From CAVVSQ01 sp963848825 (lineage in GTDB: Bacteria > Planctomycetota > Planctomycetia > Gemmatales > Gemmataceae), in the NCBI GenBank assembly GCA_963848825.1, contig CAWKFA010000009.1:124001-188000 (forward strand): a DNA stretch of 64,000 bases, read 5' to 3'. This document shows positions 50,401 through 62,400 of this stretch, piece by piece. The translations under genes and the position numbers were made by a program. The first letter of the stretch is position 1, and the number at the start of each line of letters is the position of its first letter. The notes under the pieces were generated by a model. The model searched no databases. It was not told where the DNA came from and saw only the letters and a list, made by a program, of their open reading frames with translations.

Positions 50401-53400
50401 CACCTGTTCGCCGAAACCGGACGACAGGTTGTTCCACGAAATATTGCCGTCCTGGAAGATGTTCGGGTCGGACATGGGCGTGCCAATCCCGGGGTTTTCG
50501 GCGATTAGCAAGGCGCCCGCGACCGAGGCGGCCAGCGTGCTGGGCTCGGCGCCCGTGCTGGTGATTTGGGCAACCTGCAAGTTGCCGATGCGCGAGCCGT
50601 TGATAGAAGCTTGCGTGCCGATACCCTGGTCGATATTGCCCGTTGGATTGGTGAGCGTGGGCACGTTGTTGCCGGAGGGCATGTCGACGCCGGTATAGAT
50701 GCCGCTCGAGGTGGCCGAGAAGAGACGCACGTTCCCGGTCACCGGGTCGACGATGTCGACCATTTGATTGACGCTGCCCTCGCCGAAATCAAAGAACTGC
50801 CAGTGAATGTCCGAACCATCGTTGCGGAAGCTGAGCGTTTGCGTGAACTGCAACGAGCTTGGAGCCAGGAAGGGGTTCATGGGATCGCGCAACATGCTCA
50901 GAACATTTCCCGCCTCGAGCAGGCCGGTGAAATCGTTGAGTACGCCGCCCGGCCCCGGCAACTGCGTGGTGGGGGGGTTGCCGCTCAGGTAAGGTGAACC
51001 GTCACTTTGCAGCTCATTGACACTGCCGACGGAGAAACTTTGGGCACCGTTGGCAGCGAACGGATTCAGCGCAGCGCTGTAATCGTAACTCACATTGGAG
51101 TAGACGTCGCTCACGCTCGTAAGATCGACCCGCACCACCGAAGAGGCCTGGCTGCCACTATTGAACCCGAGGTTCTGGAAGCTAAGCGGATTGTTGCCCG
51201 CGATATATACGATGTTTGGATTGCTCGGGTCGATGACGATCGACTTGGCGGCCGTGAAACCAAAATTCCCTCGGGTAGTGTCATTCGTGGGGAAGCCCGC
51301 AGGGTTGATGTTCTGCGGCGTAATAGGCAAGGCCACCCGGGTCCAGTTATTGCCGAAATCCTTGGTCTCGTACAGAAAACCGCCCGTGTAGGCATAGACC
51401 CAGCCTTGATAGAGGGCATCTTGCAGGGGGTGGTTGGTCTTGGCCGGCGTGGCCAGAATAATCGGCGTGGTGGTGCCCGAAGGGTTCGGCGAGGGTCCGA
51501 CAAAAATGACTGGGTAGGGGGACAGCGGTACTGGGTTGTTGAGACCGTCGATGTTTACCCGTGAGTTTAGTCCCTGGTTGGGGCCAGGAGCGCCCGCGCC
51601 ATCGTTGGGCACTGGCAACAAGGAACTCTGTCCCAGCGGTGCTCCGGAAGCGGACGAAGTAAAATAGACCCCGCCTGTCCGACCCAACCCCGTCATGAAA
51701 CCGGCATAGAGAACCTGGAGCGGGCCCGTACCACCCGTGGCGCCGCTGCCCCCCGCCAGCACAACGTCCGTGCAAAGGCCAGACTCGATCTGCGACCAGG
51801 TCAGGCCGGAATCGGTGCTGCGGAAGAGACCGGAATTCGTCGCCGTCGACCCCGAGATGGCGGCATACATGATAAAGACGCCATTCACCGGATTGCTATC
51901 GACCACGATCTTGTTGATCGCGGTGCCATCGAACAGGTGATCACGCTGCAACGAACTTATCGGCGTGGCCGACTGCACCTGCGTAACCGGGTCCACGTTG
52001 ACGTTGTTCTTGGTGCTATCAATGACCTGCCAGGTGCGGCCGCCATCGATGGAACGCAAAAAGCCAATGCCGCTGCGCCTGACGGGCAATCCGTTGGAGT
52101 TCGCTATATTCGCCACGGCGGAACCCGTGCCGGCCATGACAATCGTTTTATTGGGGTCGCCATCCGTCGAGGCGACCGCCGTCATCGTGTTGATGTTAAG
52201 GGAGCCCAGCGGCCCCAGGTCGGTCAACGGAATCCAGTTCGGGCCCTTGGGGCTCGTCGTGAGGAAGTTATAGGTCTTCCAGATGCCGCCGCTGATGCCG
52301 GCGGCGTACACGGTGTTGCCCGTGGAATCGGCCGGATCGACCGTCACGGCGCCCACCGGCCCGGTCTGAGTACCATTTTCAGGCGCCGGGCCAATGGCGG
52401 TCCAAACGGAACTCGACAGGTTATTTGTGGGACTCTCGGTAAAGATACGGAAGCCGACGTTGACTTGATCGGCCCCGGTCTCGCCCAAACCCGTGCCCGG
52501 AATGCTGTGTGGCAGTGTGAGGGTCCAGCGGTTGAGGGTACCGGTGAAGGTGCCGATGCTATAGGGGTTCGCCGTGTTTTTCACCTGGTTTTTGATGGTA
52601 AGCGACCAGGTGCCCTTGGCATTCTTCCCGACCAGGCCGGAGAGCGGGAACTGGGGTTTGTAGCTGCCCGCAATCCCAACTGCGGCGCTTTGGATCGTGT
52701 TGGTCGCGAAATCGTCGAGAGTGGTAATACTGCCGTTGTCCGGGTGGGGGCTGCCTTTGGAAGCGCCCGAAATGCCGACGTTGGTGAACAAGGTAAATAC
52801 AGTGTTGTCCGGCGCCGTCAGCGTCGCGACCAGGTCGGGCGTGTTCTGGTGCGTGAGGATTAACTGGAGCTGAATGTGGCTGATGTCATCCTGGGTGATG
52901 ATGTAGTCGTCCGGGATGAAGATGGAGGAAAAAGCGGCGCCGCCGGCCGCGAAAGTTTGGTTGATGACGCCCGAGGAATAGGAATTGGTCAATGTGGCCG
53001 CGTTGGTCGGGTCCGCGCCGCGTAGAACATAAAGCCCGGCGTTGAGATTATTGTCGATGGCATTGCCATGGGTGTCGTTGATTGGCTTGTTCAGCGCCGT
53101 GTTGACCGAATTGTTGACTGGGCCGACGACGACACTGTAGCTGCCGCTATACTGCTGCGTCGGGAAGTTGATGCGAAATACGCGGTCGGTAAATTCCGAC
53201 GGATAAACCGGTGTCTGGGTGATGGTCGCGGAACCAGCGGCCACGGTCAGCGACGTGCCGACCGGCAGGCTAACGACAAACGGTCCGCCGTTGGGGCCGG
53301 TCACATCCGCGGCCGTTAGCAAACTCAGACCAGGAATGGTGGCGAGGTAAGCGGCGAATTGACTGGCGCTGGTCGTGCCGGCCGTGTACGAAAAAGTGGC

Positions 53401-56400
53401 GGTGGTCGCTTGCCTGCCGTTGTAGGCGAGGGTCACGTTGCCGCTACCGCCGAAGGTGACCGTGTCATTCGTCGGGTTGGCGGTAATGGAGACGAGCGGC
53501 GTAATGGTCGCCGGACCGGAGGACACGGTGAGCAAGCTGCCACCGTATTCAGTGGCGGGGAAAGTAACCGTAAATATCCCGCCGCTGCCGCCGGTGACGG
53601 CCGACGCCGTGAGCGCTCCCAGGCCTGGGAGGGACGCGAGGTAGGTGGCGAGCTGGGTGGCCGTGGTGCTGCCCGCGGTGAAGTTGAACGCTGGCGAGGC
53701 GGCGAGTTTGCCGTTATACGCCAGGGTCACATTGCCGTTCGCGTTGAAGGTGATCGTGTCGCTAAAGGGGACCGGTCCCGTCGGGCCAAGCAGGTTGACC
53801 ACGTTGGAAGCATTGATCGAGCTCAAATCGATTTTACGGTCAAAGGTAAAATCGGTGTAGCTATTGGTCTGGTTGAGAATCAGTCCCGTCGTGGGAATAA
53901 TCTGCCACCACAGGACCTGGCCGTGCAAACCATCGTCATTTAAATCCTGTACCCGCAAGGTCCAGGTGCCGTTGACGTTGAGGCCGTCGAGGACGCTCAG
54001 GGACTGCTGGGGGACATACGTGCCGTGGAAAGGACCACTCACGGTAGGAGAGGTAATGGACAGGGCGGCGTTATCGTCAAACGTGGTGCCGTCGTAGTTG
54101 GGCGCACCACCAGCGGGTTGTTGCCGCTCGAGAGCAAGATTACGGTACCGTTGGGGGCAACCAGCGACAGACTCAAATCCGACGCCAGCGGATGTTGAAT
54201 GTCGACACGCACCGTGAGGCCGGTCAGCACTTGATTGGCCGGCGCATTGGCGATCACCAGGGGCACATTGAGCACGCCGGGGACGGCAATGTTGGTGTGC
54301 GGATCGTTGATGGCTTGCGGAATCGCGAAATTAAGCGGGTTGGTCGGACTGCCGATGATCGAGGTCGAGATCGAAGTAATCGTGCCGCCGATGAGCCCCG
54401 CGCCATTGAAGGTCAGGGCGGGCTGATTGGCGCCGCTGAGTGCGTTCTCGTAGGTAATGGTGGGGTTGGCCGCGGCCGAAACGACCATGTTCCCCTGGCC
54501 GACGTTCGTAAGGGCATTGAGCGCGATCTGGATGTTTTCTTGCAGAACCGTGTTGTTCGCGTTCCAGTTGATGGGTGCTGTCGTCTGGCCGTTAAAGGAA
54601 AGCGTGAACGTGCCGCCGGTGGTGGTTGGGCTAAAGTTCAGGGTTTCCTGAACGTTGGCCGTCGTGTATTTGATCACGTCCTGATGAGGCCCGGGCACAA
54701 TCAGCGGCAAGGTGGCCGGATCATAAGGCGGCGCCAGCAAGGGAGGCGCAAGCTCAAGGGCACGCCGCCGGCGGGGCTGGGGACCGCGAAGATATCGGTC
54801 GGATCGCGGGTCAGATTGGCGGTGAAGCCATTCTGGGTCTGGTTCATGGCGTTGCCGAGAGACCCAAAGAACGACGTGCTTGGCGTGTAGTGCGAGGCCG
54901 GGAAGCCCGTTTGCAAACGTAGCGACCAGTTGACGAGCGTGCCGAAATTGGCCGTGCTGTTGTTCGTGATGACCAGGGTCCAGGTCCCATTCAGTTCGCT
55001 GGCCGGCAGCGCGGCGGCGCTCAAGGGCGTATCGGGTCGGAAACTCACCGTTGGGGTGAGCGTAGTGGCCCGCAGAGTGATCGGCAGTAGCGCCTGGTCG
55101 TCGAAAACCGTGTTCGGGAAGTTAATGCCCGGATCGCCCGCATTCAGGAAAAACGCTGGCCCGTTATTGGGGGCGATAAGTTCCACGGACAGGCTGCTCG
55201 TATCCGGGAAGAGGGCGTCGACCGTTACCGTCATATCACGTAACACCTGCGCTGGGTCGATGCCGCTAATATTGATCGTGGAAGTCGCCACGTAAGGGAC
55301 GGAGGGCTTGGGCGGCGGTCCGCCATTTGGCAAAGATGCCACGAAGATCGGCACGTTTTGTTGCGCTGCCACCGGAGTTCCTTGAGTGATACTCACGGGG
55401 ACAACTGATTGCCAGTTGATGGGCTGCACGGAGAGTGCGGTGGGATCAAAGGGATTGATCGCACTTTGGTTGGCGATAATGATGCCCATGCCCACTGGCT
55501 TTTGGCCCAGGGCGCCCGCGGAGGGGCTGGAAAGCGTAACGGTGAACGGCACGTTGGCCGTCATGTTCAAACCCGTCGCGACCAGGACCGAAACCGTGGT
55601 GGAAGTCGTGCCCGCCAGCAGGGTCACCGGAACATTGATCAGCGGGACAATGTCGCCCGAGGCGCCGCTGGTGGAAACATTGATCGTCTGGTTGGTGGCA
55701 AACGATTTGTTCGTGAAGATCGTGAAGGTAAAGGGAGTCGTCGAGCCCGCGGCAACGTTGCCGTCGTACGCCGTGACATCGCCGATAGACCAGAAGGTAG
55801 TCGAGGCAGCATTCTTGTCGACAATACTCGCCAGGCCCACGTTGAGAATGTTGCTGGCGGGGGCCACTGCGCCGGCGGTGGCGCCAGCAAGGCCGACCAA
55901 CTGCGCGGGCCCCGCCACGAGACTTAGCAAAGCGGCGCTGCCCGTGGCGTTGAAAACAATGTTGAAGGGCCCGCCGACGGGGCCCACAACTGTAACCGTT
56001 CCGGCTGTCAAACCTGGAATCGTCTGCAGGTAGGCCTGGACCGCGGCGGCAGTTGTAGTGCCCGTCGTGAAGGCCAACGATCCGCCCGTGACCCCGTTGT
56101 AAGCCAGGGTGATGTTACCCGAGTTGGCGGTGAAGCTCAGGGTATCCGAGCCGCCCGCGATGCTGCCGCCAACGCTCAAGTTGCTGGCCACGAGTGAGAA
56201 CGTTCGTAAAGGTTCAATAGTCGAACCAATGGATTTCAACTGAACACTGACCGTCGCCGTGGTCGTACCCGGAGCAAAAATGACCAGCTGATTGGTGAGC
56301 GGCGTATAGTCGGCACCCGCCACAGCGGTGCCGTCTTTCGTGTTCACCACGACGGTAACGATCTGGGTGCTTGGCTGGCTAAGCGACAGCGTGAAGTTCA

Positions 56401-59400
56401 CAACGGCCGCATTATCCTGGACCGTTTGGTTGCTGATGGTGAGCGAAGGAGCGCCTGGAAAAACGGCACGCGAATCCGGTCGGACACGAGAGGCTGGACC
56501 GTGTAGCTATAGGTGCCAACCTTGCTTTGTGGATTGAGACTGACGAGGAACTGTGTCGCCCCCATGACCCCGTTGGGATCGACGATGGTGACGGTAGCCT
56601 TGTCCTTGTTAACCGTTGCGCCGAAGGGGTTGGTGATGTTCACGAAGAAATTCGTGTCGCCGCGGAAGACGGAGTTGCCCAGGATCGTGACCGGGATCGT
56701 GCCTGTGATGGTATGCGCGGGAATGGTGATGCTGACCGCGTTTAGCGGGACATAATTGACGTTCGCCTTGGCTGTGCCATCGCTGGTAGTGACCAGGAAC
56801 GTGATGGGGACGTTCGAAGGCGTCGAAAGAATGAACGGAATAAAGGCCTGTTTTTGCCCACTCTCGCCTTCCGTGACCACCAGATCGCCGATGTTGATCG
56901 CGGGCACCGAGTGATTATCCACGATGGTCGCGATGCCTTCGCCGATGTTACCCTTATCTTGATTGCCGACCCGAGCCGCGAGGCCGTCCGCCAGGGTTCG
57001 CGATGGTACGTTGGGATCGGGCGTATAGTGGGCATTACTGAGGGTGGCCGCGAAGAGCGTGTTGCCCTCGGGGTTGGGATTGCTGGCAATCGGAATCGTG
57101 AAGGTGGTGCTCTTGGCGCCGCCGGCAGCGTGACGGTAAATGCGGTGCCTGTATAATCGGCCGGCGAGGTGGCCGTTATGTTGGAGGGCGTCACGGTCAT
57201 CGTTGTGGCCACGCCGCCGGGACTGGCCGCCGACGCGACAGGATAATTGGCAAAGACCGTGAAGGTTTCAAAGGCCGGCTGACCATTCGGCAACTTCTGG
57301 ACAATGGCATCGCTCAAGGTGAGCGTCGGCAGCAATTCGCTGTCCATGATCGTGGCCGTGCCGGTCGCCTTTTGAATTCCCAGGCCCGTCGATATACCGG
57401 TGAAGGTAGCATTGCTGATCGCCAAGGTGAAGGAACGGTCACCCAGATAAGCGATCTCGGGAACGAGGTGAACGGCAATCGTGGTAAAGGATTGCCCGGC
57501 AAGAATCGTCGCCGTGCCCGTGGTCGAAAGAACGTTGCCGCCCGTGGTATTGGCCCCGCTGAAATCAAACGCTTCGCGCACCGTCCCGTCGACGAGCGTC
57601 CAGGTAAACGTGATGTTTTTCCCCGCGACGCCATTGAGATAAACGGGGATGTTGATCGTGGCTGCCGAATCCGGCGTCGCCGTATCGCCCACGGAAAGAT
57701 TCAAAAGATTGTCATCAATCATGAAGCCCTTGGCGGTGGCCTGGCGGGGGGCGAGTACGCATTCGCCGTGGGTGTCACCGTCGCGGCCCCTGGAGCTGCA
57801 CTGTTCTGATCGGGTGCCACCGTTAACAGAGCGGGATCGACACCCGCCGCGAAACTTAAGTTGAACGGGCCGCCGACATTGCCGGACACCACGGTGCCCG
57901 GGAGTATGAAGTTAAGATCGGCCTGGAGTTGGGCAGCCGTGGTCGTTAGCTGGTTGTAGAGGAAGGAGACGCTCGTATTGCCGGGCACAAAGGCAGTGAC
58001 CCCATTTTGCGTGGCAACACCGCTGATGCCAAAAGAAAAGAGGACAGATCCAGGAATAGAAAAGGCCACCGTGGCGCTGGCGAGCTTCGTATTGAAGAAC
58101 TCGAAACCGGGATCACCGATTTCCGGGCTGCTGGTGCCATTCACCTGCACGGGCAAGGTATAAGTGTTGCTTGGGGTCAAGGCCTGATTGTTGGGGAGCG
58201 GGTTGCCGAAGATGGGCTGATAATCCAATCCATCCGAGCCAACGGCGGCCACGGTAGCTGTGCCATCCTGAGTGTTATAGCTGCCGGTAATCGCTGGCAC
58301 GGGAATTTGGGCCGTGGACGGCGGAGCATTGGAGATGACCACCGGGAAGGGGAAGGTCGTCGCGTTCTGGCTCACGTACCCAAAGGTGGCGCCGATGTTG
58401 ATGGTCGTGGCGTTATTGTCGATGATGGTGCCCCGGCCAATGAACTTGGTGTTCGACATGGCACCCGTGCTGGGCGTGTCCAGGGTCACGGTAAAGGATT
58501 GGTTGCCGGAATAGACCGTGTTGGGGAGCACGTAGATCGGAATGAACGCCGAGTTCAAGTTAAAGGCAACTTGCGACTGGCCCGGGACGACGCCTTGCCC
58601 TGAAACGGTCACATTGACGGTCTGCGGGAAGGTAAGTGCGGGGTTGCTGAGTATCTGAAAGATAAAGGGCTGTGCCAGAGCCTGGGCCGCGGAATGCGGT
58701 ATCGTCTGCGTCACGTCGCCAATAGACCACACGGCAGCGCTGGGCTGGGCGTCGGCATCCACGATGGTCGCAATGCCAGTGGGCTTGGAGATCAGGGAAG
58801 CCGGTGCCGTTTGTCCGCCCACGCGCATGTTCGAGGCGGTAACGGTGAAGAATACCGGATCGGTGTTGGCGGCTGGATCGTGCAGGATATTCAGGTTGCC
58901 GAGCGCGGCGGGCACATTGGGAACGCCGAATGTCTTCACGGTTTGGCCTGGCAGGAACGTGACCGTGAAATTCGCCGGCAAGGACTGATAATCCACACCG
59001 CCCTGAGCCGTGTCGCCGCCAGCCCCCGTGGAAATAGTCGCCGTGATAGTTTGCGTACTCGGGCCGCTGAGGAAAATAGACAGCGCGGCATTGACTGTAC
59101 TATTCGCGGTCGAGGCGTTCTCCGTGACGGTAATGTCGCCGACAGAAAGCTGCACCGTATCGCTGACGATGGTCGCGATTCCCTGGGCGCGGGCCACATT
59201 GGCCTGGCCGGTAACGAGGTTCAGGTTCACGGCAAACGTCGGATTGAGAGGTTGCGGCGGCTGGAGATTGCCCTTGTACGTGACCGGAATCAAAAAGCCG
59301 GGAACGGTCTTGCCGGTGAGCGGGTCGGTGAAGGTGTCGCCCGGTAGAATCGTGTGGCTCGTGGACGGGATCGCGATGTAGTCGGTACCTGCCACCGCAG

Positions 59401-62400
59401 TCTGGTTGGCTGTCTGGTAGGTCACCGTGATCGGATTGGCATTCGGGAACGACAAGTAGACGGGCAGATTGTAGGTCAAGTTGGTGCCGGTGATTCCTTG
59501 CGCTTTCATGATGTCGCCAACAATGATGTTGGGGACATGGGTGCCGTCGACGATGGTCACCACGGCGGCGGTGTTGGTCGTCGCTGGCGCGGCGTTGACC
59601 ACGCTGACGATATTGACCGTGAACGCCTTGTTGGCCACCTCGCTCTGCACCAGAATTGGGACGTGAATGGTAGCCGATTGGGATCCGGCCGGAATTATCA
59701 CAGAGCCAGCCGTGCCCGTGTAGTCCACGCCGTTGACCGCGGCAGCCGAATTGCCGCCGCCATTCGCGAACTGATAGTTCACCGTTACAGGCTGGCTGGT
59801 GATGCCGTTGAGATAAAAGGTCACGTTGGCGTTCGGTTGCGGCCCATTGGGGTTGAGCTGTACAGTCGTGGCGCCGACGCTGACCGCCAGGGCATTGTCG
59901 TCCACGATTACGCCAACGGCCTGCGACCTGGTAATGGAAGCGTTGACCGGGTTGGTAAGGTTCAGGAAGAAATCGACATTGCCTGTCAGAGTCTTGTTGG
60001 TGAGCGCATTTATCGGCAGCGGGATGGAAATAATCCCGGTGGTGGAACCGGCGAGGATGGTCAAGATGCCGGGCGTGCCCGTGTAATCGGTGCCGTTGAA
60101 AGCCGTATCGTCAGTGAAGCTGAAGTCGACGCTGACGTTGGCGGGGGCCGGCACGCTCAAGAAGACCGGGAAGTTCATGGTCGGATTGGGATTGCCGTTG
60201 AGGTTCCCCTTGAGGACATAGCTGTTACCGACGGTGAGGGCGGGAATGTTGGCATTCGCGATGATAGTGCCGCGCCCCTGGGCCCGGCCGATCAACACGG
60301 TCGCCGAATTGGTCAGGTTGACCAGGAAATAACGATTGCCGGTGAAAAGCGCGTCGCTCAGCACGGGCACCTGGAATGAGGCTGTAGTCTGGCCCGCCTT
60401 GAATACGACAGTACCGCTGGAGGCCACGTAGTCGGCGTTAAGTCCGGAGGACACGGCGGCGGCATTGCCTGTCGCGTCCTGTGTGGCCCAGTTGACGGCC
60501 AGTGGCGTGCCAACCGGCTGCGACAAAATGACGGTGAAGACCGCCATCGTCTGACCCGAGGTGGGCTCCTGGACGATGGTGTCGCTGATCGAAAACGAAG
60601 GCGGCGTGCCCTTATCATTCGGCCCATGGGCCGCGGAAAGATCGATGGGCGTGACGGATGTGATCTGATTGCTCAGGTCGGTGGTGGCGGCCGTTTTTGG
60701 ATCGGTGTAAGTGATATTAATGATGTTGGACGTCAATGAGCCGGGGTCTACCGGACGATCGAACGTGAGTACGAAGCCATCGAATTGGCGGGTGCCGTCC
60801 GCTGCAAAGGTATTGTTGTAGACGGCATTGCCCGTGATGGTATCGCTGACCAGCGCACCCATGTCGCCGCTGACCAGGCGGGGGCCACCGGCCACGGTGA
60901 CCGTGTTCGTAAAGATCGTCGAACCGCCGACGTCAAGGTTGCCCGACCAGAACGGATAGACTCGGCCGCCGTACATGGCCAGGCCGGAGCGATCGCCGAA
61001 ACCAAAGGGGCCTGCCACCGCCAGATTGTCCGGAATCGGCTCCAGGTTCACGATGGCGCCGGTGTAGAAATCGGTGGCGCTGTGCTGGGTATTCAGGAAC
61101 GTGTCCTTCGCGAAGGTCACGCCACCGTCGATGCTGGTGGTGAAGCTGTTGGCGATGCGGATGTGGGCTGCGTCTGTGCGACCGTCATACCACATGGCTC
61201 CCAGGGTTCCCGTGACCGGGTCGACGGCCAGCGTCGGATTGATCTTGGTGCGGGTGCCTTCGGAAAAATCATCGCCGGGAGCATCATCATTGAGCGCACC
61301 CAGGGCGGTCAGGGCCGTCCAGGTATCGCCAAAACCTGTGGGAAAATCAGAGGTAAGTAACCCGATATTGGTCTGGGTGAGGGGAGTGTTTGCCGGCGGC
61401 GGAATAGTGTAAGCCAAATAAACTCGGCCCTGAAAAGGACTGAACGAGCCAAGCGTATTATCGATGGCGACCGAGTAATTGGGAGCTATGCCGGGCGTGC
61501 CGATCGGGGCCACGGTGGTGTGGGTCGGATAGGTGTTCAGTGCCCCACCTGGGACCGAGGTAATGGGCAAGGGAACGTCAGTCCCGAACCCTGACGTGCC
61601 TCCCTCGAATCCGGGAGTTCCGGCACGTCCCGTGGTCGTACTGATCAAACCAGTAAAGTTGATCGACCAATTCGTGATGAACTGGGTAGGGGGTGGCGTC
61701 AGGCCGCTAGCCCGGTTATCGACAGCCTCAAGCGTCCAGTTGCCCTTGATCACGTCGGCGAGGGTAAGACCGGGTTGGCTGGCGATCGCCTGGTTAATGA
61801 GCGCGATGAGATTGTGGAAGGCGCCTGCTCCGGCAGTAAACGAGCCAGCCGGTGCGTTTGCCTCCGGTTGGAAATGGCCGATCCAGGGTGCAGCGTCCGT
61901 CGGCGTACCGACAGCGTTGGTCCCCGACTGATCCTCGAAGCCCAAGACCCTTGGGGCATTGTCGTCGAATACCGTGCCAACGGGATTGTAAACATTGGGC
62001 CGGATGAAAATCTCGCCGATGCTGCCTGCGCCGGTCAAACCAACTTCTCCGGTACCGGCACCAACCACCTGGCCGAGGGGGTCCACATGATTAAACAGCA
62101 ATGTCACGGAAGGCAAATTGCTGCCAACGGGCGGGACCAAGATGAGGCCAAGTTCATCGAGATTTGGGTGAACCAGGTTGACCGTAACCGTGAGATCATC
62201 CAGACTGGTTAGATTGATCGTGTTGATGTCCTTGGTGGCATTCAAATCGACCTGGATGGGGTCCAACGTGATACCGGGGATGTCGGCGGTGCCGCCGGTC
62301 CCGCCCGCACCAGTCGGCGGTGCGACGCCGTCGGTAATCGCCTGCTGGGTATTGCTCGAAAAAATCTTGGTGCCAGTTACTGGCGCCACCGCCACGCCCT

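Noticed and set aside
47662..50508. 948-codon open frame antisense to the giant gene
   Set aside because: It mirrors a GC-rich, strongly conserved coding strand, has no domain or composition of a real protein (Arg/Gly/Asp-rich) and no ribosome site; the other strand carries propeller and repeat motifs.
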